From Oreocharis arfaki (lineage: Eukaryota; Chordata; Aves; Passeriformes; Paramythiidae), in NCBI GenBank assembly GCA_013398015.1, contig VZRR01009899.1, positions 109,155-173,154 on the forward strand: a stretch of 64,000 nucleotides of DNA. Reading direction: 5' to 3'. Both the position numbers and the translations under genes were made by a program. The notes beneath the pieces are model-generated. The model saw only the letters and a program-made list of their open reading frames with translations. It was not told where the DNA came from and did no database searches. This document shows positions 13,615 through 26,054 of the stretch, piece after piece (position 1 is the stretch's first letter; each line of letters opens with the position of its first letter).

Positions 13615-13710
13615 TATGCTTTGGCTGCCACAGGATAAGACTCAAATTCTGCAAATATTTCTGTGTTTATAGGCGCACAAGAACTCAACAGGCCGAAAGA
13701 ATGTACAGCA

Positions 13711-13719
13711 TCTTACCTC
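13711..13719 (-). other. MECOM: 5' splice donor of MECOM exon 2
   Basis: On the minus strand the sequence reads GAG|GTAAGA, a near-consensus donor placed directly after the codons for YGWE. The exon ends in phase 0. In the family the next exon continues the PR domain at this exact point. The frame stays open for about 25 more codons into the intron, which is chance read-through. Confidence 0.92.
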
Positions 13720-14066
13720 CCAACCGTAACTGGGATCTTTCAGGTGTGGCCGCTGCTCTCCCACAAAAGGGCCAAACTTTTCCCCTGCTTCAATCTTCCT
13801 TTTGGTCCATATCCCTAATCCTGCTCCAGGGATGTTGGATTCTCGGAGCTCAAACTCTGAAGGAATGGGAATGTCATCAGGAATGTAGATTGGAGCCTTG
13901 TAAGGAGAGCTCTCCTTGGGTGTGAAAGCTTCGCTGGAGGTTGCTGGAGAAGACGGCTCTTGGATGCTGATGGATGTTGGACATTGGACATTTGCAGCCT
14001 CTCCATCAGCCTCTGGCGCTTCCCCCAAGGGAAGTTCTGGAAAGCTCTCATACAAACATTCATCAC
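13717..14066 (-). CDS. MECOM: MECOM (MDS1-EVI1/PRDM3) coding exon 2, start of the PR domain
   Basis: This internal exon encodes 116 complete codons after two bases of a split codon. MECOM is a nuclear zinc-finger transcription regulator of haematopoietic stem cells, kidney and other tissues. Its long MDS1-EVI1 form carries an N-terminal PR domain related to SET methyltransferase domains. Visible in the sequence, numbered within the exon: an acidic/proline linker (1-35, DECLYESFPELPLGEAPEAD at the start), the family signature SPATSSEAFTPKE (39-51), YKAPIYIPDDIPIP (55-68), then the first part of the PR domain with FELRESNIPGAGLGIWTKRK (71-90), GEKFGPFVGEQR (94-105) and DPSYGWE (110-116). This matches MECOM better than its paralogue PRDM16, which as I recall it has a diverged stretch at the GPFVGEQR position. 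The rest of the PR domain must be on the next exon, beyond base 1. The linker appears a few residues longer than human from memory. The exon is only part of a protein, so no start or stop codon is expected here. Confidence 0.95.
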
Positions 14067-14086
14067 CTGGAAAAGAAAGCCAAACA
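14067..14086 (-). other. MECOM: 3' splice acceptor of MECOM exon 2
   Basis: Read on the minus strand, the bases before the exon are GGCTTTCTTTTCCAG. This is a pyrimidine tract followed by CAG, with the exon beginning GTGATGAATG. The split glycine or serine codon takes its first base from exon 1, so the intron phase is 1. In related genes exon 1 ends in a short basic peptide, which fits a serine codon formed across the junction. The boundary is also where similarity to the MECOM family begins. Confidence 0.9.
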
Positions 14087-17000
14087 GTGGGATTTGAAAC
14101 ACCCTGATAGATTTTTGCACATGAAACCCTTTCCGCTCGCACATGGAATGGAAGGGACAGTTTGGGAGACTTCATCAATCCCAAATCCTGCAGTACAGCC
14201 TCACCCTGGATGGAGCTGAGCCTTTTCTCTAGTGTAGGCCTGAGGGTAACACAGTGTTTCTTGATACTCCTGACATCAAAAATGGTTTGCATCGTTGAAC
14301 ACAGGCGAGGGAATTGCACACAGATGTAAAGGCAGGCACACCCCATTGTCCAGTCGGGTCCAGATACAGCGCTGCGCCTCGCACACGCTTTGAAATTACA
14401 ATTGAAAGCCAGCATTACATGTTACAACTGAAATCTAAGAGAAGTGAAAAGCAGGAAAGCTTCACTGGTCTTTCAGAGAGACAGACTGAACCTAAAGTAG
14501 CCAAAATTAGGTTTGATGGCCTCCAATTAGTCTTTGGAGAAAGGATCCAGCCTACCACACAACTCTTGGCAAGAGCTTCAGCTGATGTAAATCAGTGTCT
14601 TACCATTGACCTCCAAGAAATGCAGTGGTCTAAAATAAGTTCAGGATCCAAACAGCACCTTATAGCGAACATGAACCTTCTCCTCTTACAGTTGCAAAAA
14701 AACCTGGGGCAGATCCAAAACACATTAAAAAAAAAAATCCTTCATCTCTGGGGCTTAGCCAGCAAACAAAAAGAAAAGGCACAAAAAAGAAAAACTCACT
14801 ATTTTTGACAGCCTAAAATGTAAGACTAATTATAAATTCCTTTTAGTCTGTAACTCTGAGTTACTTCAGCAGGGTCTTTAGCTGCACCAGCAGTGCAATG
14901 CTCAACCCAACAACACATGCAAAAGGAGCAAAACAGCAAAACTAACCAAAAAAACCCCTGCTTTACTATTTATATCCATTTACCTTATTAATGTTCTTGG
15001 GTTTTTATACACATCAGAACTCATTCCACTTAATCCAAACATAAATAGGAGGTGAGAATACTGTTCTCCAAGGACTGAAATTGAGACATCAGGTATTTAA
15101 AACCTGAGCTTGAGGATATTTGCATAATATGGTTGGCCCAGAAACAAAAGTGTTACAGCAGGCTTGGCTTTCAGAATGACTCTGTTTCAGTGAAGAAACA
15201 GGAAACTTTAAAATGTTCTTTCAATTTCTTGCTCATTTAAGAAACTATCCATGGTAGATTAGCACCGTATGCCTTTTCCACTGGAAACTGGTCAGAACCC
15301 GTTGTCTCTCACATCTTTGTTACATATTATCTCACGGTTTTATATCTGTACTTTCATGCTTCTGGTACTGCCTAAGACAAACACTGGGACATAACAAATC
15401 ATTGGAATAGATTGTTCCCATCACAGGACTGGCAAACTGGATTCTTCATCTGTGAGCAATTTATTCACAGCCATGAACTGTTTTTCTTTCTTTCATGTGG
15501 CACTGGCTATGACCTCATACATGTCACAAGAAAGTTCAGCTACCCATCCCCTCGGCCTCCAGCTTGGCAGAATCTGCACTTTAACAATTGAACTCAATAT
15601 TGATTAGTTTGTCACTTTCCTAATACCTGGCATTCTGAGAAGTGGAAAATCTTGACTGACTCTACCACTCAGCTGAGAAGGACACAGAGAGGGATTTTCT
15701 ATTGCTTATGGCTCAGAAATCCTACCTGTCATAGCTGACTTTGGCAATGATGCTCAAGGGCTTGTGAAAGCACTGGTGCAGAGAGCTTGCTCTGTGCCTA
15801 CCACTTATGAGCCCATGCCATAACTTCCTGCCCACAGCACCACTTATCTTGGGCTCCAAAGGACAGGAAAGAGGGCATGGAAAGGATAGAGACACAGCTC
15901 CACCTGGATGCCACCACTCACTTTGCCCTGCACTGAGACAAGTGCTTTAGCAGCCATGTCTATTACACCGCGGCACTGCTGCTGCCCCCAAACACAGCCC
16001 TGCTCCAGCATGGTGGGACAGGTGACAGAGGCCCACCCACACCTCCTGAGCATCCCCCAAAACTTGCATGTGCTCCCTGACTTCACAGGCCATCGGCAAT
16101 GCTGCATCCACCCAGAGCAGGCATGCTCCCTTTCAGATGTCTTCCCCCAACTGTTTAGATTGCAGTCCTGCCTAAAAGACTTCAGCTGTTTTTGAAACAG
16201 GGGTAAAAAAAAACCACCCTAACCCGTGTATACACATGGGGTGCAGGAAGAGAAATCACACAAGGAAAGTGATCTGGATGATGATAAGCACATGGCTCAC
16301 TGGAAGGGGGAGCGCCGGGGGTAAAAACTTCAGGCATCTAAATCCCACTGATTTTCCGTGACAGCTGGGTGCCTGACACTCAAACTCCGTAAAAAGCCCA
16401 TCTCACATGGTCACCGCTGTTGTCCCTGTCCTGCTGAGAAGTGTCCCACAAAACCAAGGCTCTCTGTGTCTCACAGTCAACTCTCCTTCACAAAATAACA
16501 GAGTATCTCGGCCAAATAATTTGAGTCACAGCAAGCAATGACCTGCTCTGTGCTTGCCCCAAAGGGCCACCTTCCTCAGCTCCACTTGCCAGCAGTGCCT
16601 GCCCACAAGCCAGCACGAGCTGAGCCCTAAACATTTAGCAAGCACAGCTTTACAGATGTTTCATCTTCCCCAGGGACAGTCCAGTTTAATTTCTCTCTTG
16701 CAGACTCAAAGGCCTCAGTTATACTTATCTCAGTCATTCTGGCTACGCTCGTTTTTAGCCATATAGGGTCAAACCTGCAGCTGATAAATTGGCCTCTGGA
16801 AGCCTGGCAGGGAGACAAGTCCGTTCGCTGGGTCTATTGTGCCTCCTTTGATTTCCAGCAGCCACACCCGATGTCGTTGTTAAACACGGGCTTTCAGCTT
16901 GAAAGCTCTGGAAAATAAAACACGCCTCCATGCCCCAAAGCTCTAAATGTGGGTAAAACGGATTACTGAAATAGTCCTTTGCCTGAAATAGCAATATATT

Positions 17001-17821
17001 CCAGCAAAAAATATATTTTTAAACCTCAAAATAGGCACAGAGTCAAATTCTGACTGACCAATAGATGGGAAGACCTTTAAAACATATTTGTGAAATTAAT
17101 GATAGAAGCAGCTCTATTAAAATCAATGTACATGAACCAAGGTTCTGGTCTTAATTTTCGAAGGGTGTATGACTATTCTTCTTAGAATTTACACCCACGT
17201 GGATCAGAGGGACTTCCAGCAAAGCCATAGGATATTGACTGATAGAAAACCTTTGTAAGGTTAGAATTAGACACAGGGACTGTGCTGAGAAGCATCATTT
17301 TCACAGTGAACTGCAAGTTGTCTACACAGATAGCGCTCCAGTTTTGAAATTCAAGATGGCCTCTTTAAATTCCAGTAATGATCCCCACCAGAAACGGGAT
17401 GAAATAAAAAATGAGGCCCCTGACAATGGAACAGATGAGATTAGGTTATGTGGAAGCTTGGATATTAGTCTCCATAAAATTCTTCACCACTATTTTACAA
17501 TAAAAACATGAGCAAGCTTCAAAGGAAACCCAGGAGTAAAGGTTAATTGCCACTAAAAGGCCAGGGTGGACACCTGTGTTTGCACTTTTGTCACAACCTT
17601 GCCCACCAGCAGGAAAGAGCCCACGTGGCTGTGTGCTGGGGAGCTGCCTGATGAGGATGGGAGAGCAACACGCCAGAGCTGCCGCTGTAGCTCCAGGGTC
17701 TGGGGTCATTCCAACACTGAGAGGCCTTCTGTGCATGGCTGGGAGGAGGAGAGGACTTCCTTCCACTAGGATGTTTCTTGGTTCAGCCCAGCTTTCCTCT
17801 CCAAGAGCAATTAGGTAAGAG

Positions 17822-17949
17822 GCGCTAATGACCGAGGCAGAGGTTGAACACAGCGCGGTGCCGCTGTCAGAGGCACTCTGGGCCTCATGCTCGGCGGGGC
17901 TGTGCCTGGCTGCCGCTGAAATACCACACCATGGCGCCTCACGGTGAGC
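17822..17949 (+). promoter_or_regulatory. CpG-dense patch with a start codon followed by a splice donor
   Basis: Ten CpGs occur in about 120 bases. At the right edge the plus strand has ACACCATGGCG, a good Kozak context. Four codons later comes CACG|GTGAGC, a strong donor-like site. A second donor-like AGGTAAGA lies at 17814. This layout would suit a small first exon of a transcript running against MECOM, but there is no direct evidence of transcription. Confidence 0.2.
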
Positions 17950-20689
17950 ACACTTGCTTGCACTTATCTGTGTTTCAGGGCAGCCTGAAACTCCAACTTC
18001 ACACCAAGTCTTCCAGGGATCCAGTCTACACCCACATCTCCACAACCAAAGCCAATCATGGCAAACGGAAACGAATCCATAGAGAATTCCCGTTCTTTCT
18101 TTCCTCAGGCTATTTGTGCCTAAGGAAACACATTCCCAAAGTGACTATTGACTGATAAACCCTCTAGCACATAAATGCCGTTCTCTGCATTTGGATTCAC
18201 GCGTGGGGTCACCAGTGATTTAATCATAAACTGGATTACGCCGGGGGAAAGAGGCAGGCTGAAAGCAAAGGCATCTAGAGAGCCTAATTCAGAATGCCAT
18301 CACCTTCTGAGCAGGACAAAGCAAGAGCTGAGATAAATGTCAAAGTGGGTCTTTGCAATGAGAAGAGCCACACAGTTTCATGCCTGCAGCTTCTCAAAGG
18401 TGAGATGACCTCTAGTCCCAAAGACAGACACCACGAGGACATAACTCTGTTTGATGGGAGAATTCCACCACGTCAGGAGCTTTGAGCTCCACTAGCTCTA
18501 TAGGCTATGCCTTGTACAAGCCTTCAGCACGCGTTAATGAAGGCTTTTGGGAACATGGTAGGATCAGGTGAATTAATCCCTTCTCCTGCAGGAGGGTAGA
18601 CCTGAATGTACCACAGACTCCTAAATCAGATCTTGAAAGAGACCAGTGAGCATTTCTGTTTGTTTGACCTAGTATTACCATTCACTGCAGAGGAAATCAG
18701 CCTGGAGTATTTGCAGGGATATCTGAAAAGGAGACAGGCATTTCCTGTTGCATACAAATGGACACCTTTATCTGAATTTCTGTTTGAACAAGTATTAAAG
18801 AAAAAAAAAAAACCTGTTACAGGCAGAGACTGATTGATTACAAAATATATCCACATCAGTCTAGAACACAGGAGGTCAAGAAAAGCAGAAAATTAAGAGA
18901 CGAAAACCCATTAGCTTCAAAAGGAGCTCTTAGCCAGTGGTGAACAAAATGGGAGCCACCTGACTGTCCACACAAAGTAGGCACAGCTCAGAGGGTCCAG
19001 AGGAGACGCAGAGAAGGATCCTCAGCTTTAGAAACATTCAGAGATTGGGTTACTATCTCCAGGCACAGGAAGGACTCCAGCCAAGGGCTACATTACTCTA
19101 CTTGAACACTTTATCAGTCAGTGTACCTGAAACTGGTTTGTGCCGCTCCCTTTTCGCAGAACTGTTCTGTGGAGCTGGACCTATTGGTGGTTATTTATTA
19201 TTATTTGTATTGTAACACAGCCTGGTACCCCCACGCAGGACCCCATTGTGAAAAGCATCAGACAGATCTAATCAAGTGAGATTAAATTCTAACCAGACTA
19301 GAGCCAGTAATTCCCAGTTAGGTGAAAATCATAAAACACGGGAGAGAAACGCTGTTTTACAAATAGCAAGTTCCATTGTATAACAAAAGAGATTACAGGC
19401 ACGTTTAGAGATAAACACAGCACTTGAAGCTGTTCTGAATCATTACTTCAATTATCAAGTAAAAATACTTTCACAACCATTAGCCTTCAAACACATGGGG
19501 ATTTTGCGTATTTGTATTACTTGACCCTAACACAAGCATGAGGAAACCAAAGCTGTCCAAAACTCACTCAAAAGGTCCAACCCCAAAACCCACGCTCATG
19601 CAATGAGAGCAAGGGAGACCAAAGCACCCGCATGGTGGCCCCAAAAGCCAGATTCTGATTTCTCTTACACAACTGTTAAATCTAAAGTAATTACTTTAGA
19701 CTTCCACCAAGGAATAAAAGAGATCAGCGTCTGTCCTGGAGTTAACCAAAATTACACAAATTTCTTCGGATTGACACTAATGTAACAAAATGAGAGGGAA
19801 ATGTGGTGCCCAGATTTCAGCCTTCCCTTCGTGCTCATGACACTGCTGATCACAGAGGGCATTCTCCCAGCAAAGCTCCCACACCTCAGCCTTGAGCCAC
19901 AGAGAGCAAACCCTCCTGCTTGCCGGCAGAAGAGGGAGTTGTAGGAAAAGCTGCGTGGACAAAGGCAGGAGAAAAAGGCAGCTTGAGGCAGCCTGAGCAC
20001 AGCTTTGGGGCTGAAGCCCATAAATCACCAGGTACCCATAGTGCTGCTCTGTGGGCAGCAGGATCTAAGTGAAGTGCAAAGGGAGCTCAGCCTGGGTCGC
20101 CTCTGGAGCACCCCGTGCCAGGGACTTTGGGTGGCTTCAGTCTGTGCCTCATAGCAAGGTGCACATCAGTAAGAACAGTGCAGATAATTCACATTTAAAA
20201 CCTTTCTTGCATGGGAAGCAGCTTTTGCTTCTCAAATCATAGTGTCTGCAGAAAACAACTCTGAAACAAGAGGCTTGTACTAGAAGCAGAAGGGAGCTCC
20301 TGGTGAGCGCTCAGGAGAAATCTGTGCACAGGCAAGTGAGAAAAGAAGTTAACATAGTCTAGAGCATCAGGTCTTTAAGACAGGATAATTTCAGCATTGC
20401 CAAGTGTTGGTACTAGACCAGCAAAGCTATAATATAGTAACTGTGCAGAGACCTGCCTGTGGTCTCTGGCAATTCTCACCATCAGCCCCTACAATAACTA
20501 GTAGCATTTGGTGCTCTGTCTAGTGTCATTCATGTCTAATTGAGTAACACAGTCAAAAGCATCTGATGGGGACCAGACGCTGGCTTTTAATTAGGGTCCA
20601 GCACTGAGAGACTGTGGGTCAAATTCTACTTTCATTTGCACAGGAGCTGCTCTCCTTGATGTGGGGGGGACATTGCACCTGCATATCTG

Positions 20690-21010
20690 AAAAGTAAAAT
20701 TTGGCTGTTTGTGTTCCTGTGCACTTTTCCATATAAATTACTGTACTACATGCAGCAACAAAGGTTTATAAATGTTGGCTGGCACGCACTGAATTTATTT
20801 ACAAGTTAAGTCTAATTTTATTTATAGTTCCAGTACAATCATCTCTGGTAGAAATATTTATGTTATCTGTACTTCTGGTCTGTTAGAGCCTGCTGCAATC
20901 ATAAACACCGCTGAAAAATTATTCGCAGTTAGCAGGGTTTAAACTACCCATTATATCACTAGCTAGTGCCAATAAACTTTGGTGCTGGTTGATAAAGTTT
21001 CCTCAATGGA
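20690..21010. promoter_or_regulatory. Candidate conserved noncoding block C
   Basis: AT-rich block with AATCATAAAC and TTTATTTACA words (caudal/HOX- and forkhead-like), the palindrome CACTAGCTAGTG near 20958, and little sign of repeats. Function is not shown. Confidence 0.22.
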
Positions 21011-22518
21011 ATAAATATATATTTGACTTTCAAAACCTTTCCTGGGTTACACAGAGAGGGGGGTAAGAGAAGAGGGAAATGCCAGCTGTAGGATTTGATA
21101 TCCCGAGAGCCAGATCTGCAGCTAGCAAGGAGTCTGGAGAGATCCACACCGGCTGGGAGGCAGCCTAAAGCATGCTGAAATTTGAACTAATAGCTTAAAT
21201 TTGTATCTTGGTAAGGTATTTCAACTGAGGGGAGCTGCAGCAGCTAACACATACTCACTAACGTCCTCCACGACTCTATTTGGAGTAGACCCAAGGGGGG
21301 GAAAAAAAAATCTGCCTTGAAATTTTTAGCCCTGAGTACTGGTCACTGCTAAGGCAGGAAAAATGGATTAGGGGAACCAGCTTTTATTCATTGTTTGATT
21401 GCCATAATGGTAAACATGACATATATTCTCACACTGACATGGCACAAGAAGCCAGCCAGCTCAGGACAAAACTAAGGACAAGAAGGTTAAACGTGAATTA
21501 GTGAGATCAGCCACTTATACACAGAAAATACCGACTAGGAACAAAATTTAGCTAAATCTGTATCAGCTGGGGTAAGACAGACTAGGTAATGCACTTTAAC
21601 AGTCCCTGCCACAGTGAAAAACTATTGCTGTACAAGAACGTTTTTAAACCAGAACAATTACTTAAACCTACAGTATTATAATCAACACAAATGAAACTAT
21701 CTCGATGTAATAAATCAGTGTAACTGAACTTCTTTTTTACTCATTAGTGGGCCTTTACTTCTTTAAACTGAGATGTGTCACAAAACAGCACTGGAAATCA
21801 CATGCCTCTTTCCAACAAAAAGCAGTAATAAAAGATGACTATTCTACCAAATTATAATGAAGACAGATAACAGAGTGAATTATAAAACAAAGGTTATAGA
21901 TAGAGACTGAGCCTTGTAGAGGTAATGACTTTTAATTGGATTGAGTTTATCATATTTTCAGAGGTACAGCGCAACCAGAAGAAAGGATTAGAATTATTTC
22001 CACATTTCATTATTTGGCATAATGAGAAAACAGAGGGAGGTCCACATCCCTGATGTGTTTGGTAAGCCACAGGAGATGTTGAACATGTCAGTATCTGGTA
22101 GAGCACGGTCCTGAGACACAAATTCATTCGCTCCCTCATAATGCGGCAAAGTGTAATCACTTGAAAAGAAGGAAAAAAAAAGGAAGGGGGAAAAAAAGCC
22201 AGGTCATGAAGTTTTGTTTCAAAAGCACATTATGAATAAAAAGGAATTTAACCCTTTCCTGCCAGCAGGCACTTCAGCACTAGCCTGCAAACACCCATCC
22301 ATCCGCTTTGAGGAGCCGAGCAATTCTTGCTCTAAGCACCAACAGCTTTAAAAGAACAAACCGGTGATGGATCAGCAGCACCATCCCCTCTCTTACACCA
22401 CCAGGGAAAAAACGCCCTGGGGAAGACACTGGGGAGGAGAGCTGCACCGCCTGAATCTCAAAGAGCCTGTACTCCACCTGGGAAGAATAGGAGACAGAGA
22501 CCAGTGGGGAGAAGGCAG

Positions 22519-22605
22519 CTCAGAATACCCTGATTCGGAAAGGACCCACAAGGATCATCGAGTCCAACCCCTGGCCTTACACAGGACATTCTCAAAATGC
22601 TGGGC
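22519..22605 (-). repeat. CR1 LINE fragment, avian type, 3' end
   Basis: On the plus strand this reads AAGGACCCACAAGGATCATC followed by GAGTCCAACCCCTGGC and ACACAGGAC. That is the reverse complement of the common avian CR1 3' untranslated end (sense: ggttggactcgatgatccttgtgggtcc). The tail side, at lower coordinates, keeps a degraded ATTCTGAG word. The copy is about 85 bases long and 5'-truncated, as most CR1 insertions are. It contains no coding part. This is the clearest sequence evidence that the genome is a bird's. Confidence 0.85.
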
Positions 22606-23669
22606 ATAAAAGAGCAAGAGCTGAGGGATTGTCAGAGAGGGATGTACCCGCTCCTGAGCTATGCCCGTGTATTCAAGAGAGGGATGGACTTTTGCAGAGC
22701 TGCCTTTGGAAAACCGAGCTGCTGTAAAGCAGAGTTTCGCACCAGCAGCCAGACAGCTTTTTAATTATGCAATTACAGTGAAAGAGTATTAATTATACTC
22801 GAGTGACACTGTGATACACTGTAGTTAAGTCCTTGAAGCACTAACAGAAGTACTCACAACAAATACACTAATCAGGAAAAGTATCGGATAATTAATCCTA
22901 CAATACTGTCCACTTCAAAAACTCAAGGTCTGGCAAGACTGGCTTCCAGCATTTGTTTCCGAGGAGATACAAGGCCACAATTTTTCCTGCAAGCAACTTC
23001 TCAGCAGAAGGTCACCCAGCAACATGCAGGACATACTTAGCTGATTGGAAAATCATGAATCTCAAGAGCAACTATGCTTCATGTCAGGTGTGTGGGTGTG
23101 TTCTGCAGCATTCTAGGGCATCAGTATATGTTTATATCCACTCTATCTTCTATTTTTTACGAAGAACCCTTTGGGACAGTTTTATTTCATCGTGTGTGTG
23201 TACACATTTACTCCTGTGTGACAGTGCTGCTTTGGGAGGGATTACCGTAAAACTTGAAAGAAAAATTTTTCCTGTTTGTCTCCATGAAACCCAGGGCCTT
23301 GGCTGGCACACTTTGACCAGTTCTTCTCATTGATATGTCAGTCAAAAAACCACACATTTTCAGAGTGCAAGAATCTCTGTTTCACTTTTTCCAGGTAAAA
23401 AAAAAAGCCTTCTGAACTGGCTTTGTCTACATTATCTCCACCACAAATCTGTTCCAGGCCCTGCCTGTTCCTCAAAGCAATCCCACAATTTTTTCTGACG
23501 AACCAAATTCTACCTGTGCCAGCCACATCTTCTAACTAAACACTAATTAACTTTTAATCTCAACAAAATATTCATGGTTGATAAAATACATTTGTGTTTC
23601 CTGCCCCATTTCAGTAGGTCGGTCTGTCCCAAAAAACAGGATTTATCTTAATGCCAGTGGGACTTTTGT

Positions 23670-23711
23670 CACTGAAATGATCATCTCAAATTCAAAATGA
23701 TCATTTCAGTG
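23670..23711. repeat. Perfect 15-bp inverted repeat with a 12-base loop
   Basis: The left arm CACTGAAATGATCAT (23670-23684) and right arm ATGATCATTTCAGTG (23697-23711) are exact reverse complements around CTCAAATTCAAA. On plus-strand RNA the stem can extend by three wobble pairs and one A-U pair. On MECOM-sense RNA it stays at 15 pairs. No element identity is recognised. Confidence 0.95.
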
Positions 23712-24208
23712 GTGATGCAGATAAGGTTGCCCATGGAACTGACAGCATTTACTGCAGGCATCCAAGCACAACTGGGAAAAAGCTACTTGCTGCCTTACAA
23801 CGAGCCCCAACCTCCATGGTAGGATGACTTTAAACAAGGATGGAGGCAAAAGGAAACTACATCCATAAAGTATAGCTAAATTCTCTGTTACCTTTCTTAG
23901 ATAGTTTATTTTTCTAGGAAGCGTGGCATACATGAGCATGAGGAGCTACAAGGATCTGTAGCAATTATTTTTCTTGGCCTTTGTATAAGAGGACAAGGGG
24001 AAACACCAGGCTTTTTGCAGCCAAGACATCTACACAGAGATAAAATGAGGGCCCAGCTCTTCCATCATCACAGGCTCAGCTTGAGATGCTGCACTGCCTC
24101 AGTGCTGGTGCCCACAACTCCCTCCCTGTGTTCTGTCTGCATCCTGTGCTGCAGGAAGGCACTTGCAAAACAGAAGTTAGCTTTCCCCCAAAAATCCTTC
24201 ATTTCCTC

Positions 24209-24250
24209 TTCACTCTTCCCCCACTTCTTTCCCTTCCCTTCCTTTTCTCA
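24209..24250. repeat. Polypyrimidine tract
   Basis: A CT-rich run with CCCTTCCCTTCC units is followed by TTTTCTCAG on the plus strand. It looks like a splice acceptor but points against the direction of MECOM transcription. No downstream exon is recognised. Confidence 0.6.
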
Positions 24251-25405
24251 GAGCTGTTTCATTTTCTTTCCCATGTTATTAGTAAAAAACCATGAAAAAA
24301 GAAAACATTCAGAGAAGTTAGAGGAAAAAAAAGGTCCAAACCCCAAATATCAGAGCTTTGAGTTTTGCTGAGCAATCAAGAGACTTGTTTTAAAAGGAAA
24401 AGTGTTTGCAGAAATCTGGCAAATCCAGGACGCTGCCAGCTCTTTCTTATAAAATTGTTCCTCGTGTAATTTAGAAACTCCTCCAAGAGGGTTTGTCTGG
24501 CTGTATTTTTACCTAGCACGTCTCTGAAGGGTGAGTTCTCTGTGGCTGAGTGCTTGGAGCTTTCCACTCTTGCCTCTCTCCCATGCTGGTGGTCCACAGC
24601 CGATGCTGGGAGGTTCTCTCTTTGACACGTGTTTTCAACCTCAGCCAAAAGCCCTTTGCTACTCCCTTCACTTGGACGCAGAGCAACACCTCACTCTGTT
24701 CACCCCTCTTCCCTCTTCTTTGGAGGAAAATGAGCAAAATGAGTAACATCCATCTGCATTGCTGAACTCACAGGGAAAACTTCTTCTGGAGCTCTCGAGG
24801 ACCAAGAGACTGCCCGTGTCTCATACTTTCAGGGAGCTCCAGGCAAGCCAAAGCTGCACAGACAGAGATATCATAGACACAGAAACCACTGGGGAGTTTT
24901 TGGCCAGGAAAGCCCTGAGTTTTCCAAGTCCAGCGAGCTAGAAAAAGATCGAGAAGATATTTCAGCACACACAGGACTAACAGGAAAGACCTCCTGGGCT
25001 CTCAGCTCCCTGGTCCATAAAACCACAGAGTCTTTGCTTATACTGGGAGCGGGTAAGCTCTGACACAGCACACTCAGTTGCTTTTGCAAACATATCCAGT
25101 AACAAATTCCCCCATTCCCTCTTGGGTTTCCCATTTCTTCCACGGGATCGTATTATCTCATTTGCCTCAGATGAGCTCCATGGTGAATAGCTCGTCTCTC
25201 CCCAGTGCTTTGAAGATACAAAGCAGGACAGTATGGAAATGCCAAGTGTTCCTGTAGCACCAGTAGCCTGTCGGAAGGCGGGAGGAGTGACAGTCCTTAT
25301 TCTGATCACATCCCCCCTCCAAAATCAACAGTGACACCAGTGTGAAACCAGAACGAGACCCCTGCTGTGAAACAGTTAACATCAGTTAGATCTATTTTGA
25401 CTTTT

Positions 25406-25436
25406 AAAAAAAAGAAAAAAAAAAGAAAAAAAAGAG
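25406..25436. repeat. A-rich purine tract
   Basis: Runs of eight to ten A separated by single G. Comparable tracts lie at 22171-22197 (A/G with GGGGG), 5268-5291 (A-rich with CAACAAC), 33177-33187, 33812-33823 and 42226-42237. No target-site duplication or source element is visible. Confidence 0.8.
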
Positions 25437-26054
25437 TGGAACTACAGTTTATTTTGCATGGCTTCCTGGTCAAAGCCTCAAACGTTTTGTAGATATTTAT
25501 TAATATATATTAACTGTAAAGAAAGTTAACTGCTAATGTAATTTATTCCCCTCTTTGTTCCATACACCTTGTATTGCTTTCTCTGAAGCTGTTGATCTTG
25601 GAGAATCAGAGGGGTCCTGGGGAGCCGCTAACAGAGAGCAATAAATCAGCACTCTGAAAGCTTCTGGTTCATCCCAATAACTTGGAAGAAAACTTGAAAA
25701 ATAATCTTTTTCTTTTTTTTTTTCCTCCCCTTCCAAACTGGCAATCTTCACAAGCTCTATTGTTTTCATGTGCAGGCTGATATATGACAGCTTAAATAAA
25801 TATGTAGCTCTTAATGGAGTAAATTCAGCCTTCGTGTAATTGGATGCCATGCCATTAGAGACCTTGGCCCAGGCAGTGCTCTCCATCCCCAAGGATCTCA
25901 CAGGACCCTTCAGACTCAAACTAACAGGAGGTTGTTATATACTTTAATTCTACCTATTATGTCACTGTGGACTAATCCTCTGCTATAAAGAGTACTTAAC
26001 TATATATCTATTTATGTTTATGGACATGGATTTAAGTAGTGTTTATAATGACAA

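Larger units (their letters stand above)
1..13716 (-). other. MECOM: Part of MECOM intron 2
   Basis: This is the intron downstream of exon 2 in gene orientation, extending past base 1. Nothing in it resembles a further MECOM exon. Bases 1-600 and 1330-1560 are AT-rich intron with no element I recognise. Bases 2600-5300 are ordinary intron with short chance frames. Bases 6650-9300 are mixed intron, with a moderately GC-rich part at 7000-8300 where many short frames overlap on both strands without any domain. Bases 10430-13590 are ordinary intron. In human this intron is very long and contains promoters for the short EVI1 form. No promoter of that kind is evident here. Confidence 0.85.

Noticed and set aside
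14314..14808. 164-codon open frame on the plus strand next to the exon
   Set aside because: It overlaps the open intronic frame on the other strand, ends in a lysine-rich A-tract translation and matches nothing I recognise.
17446..18045. 199-codon open frame on the minus strand
   Set aside because: It has no recognisable domain, lies in a GC-rich part of the intron that is also open in plus frames, and shows no splice or promoter context of its own.
18955..19085. Possible old CR1 sense fragment (GGGTCCAGAGGAGACGCAG and following)
   Set aside because: Only one short word fits CR1 and the downstream order does not. A library search would be needed to decide.
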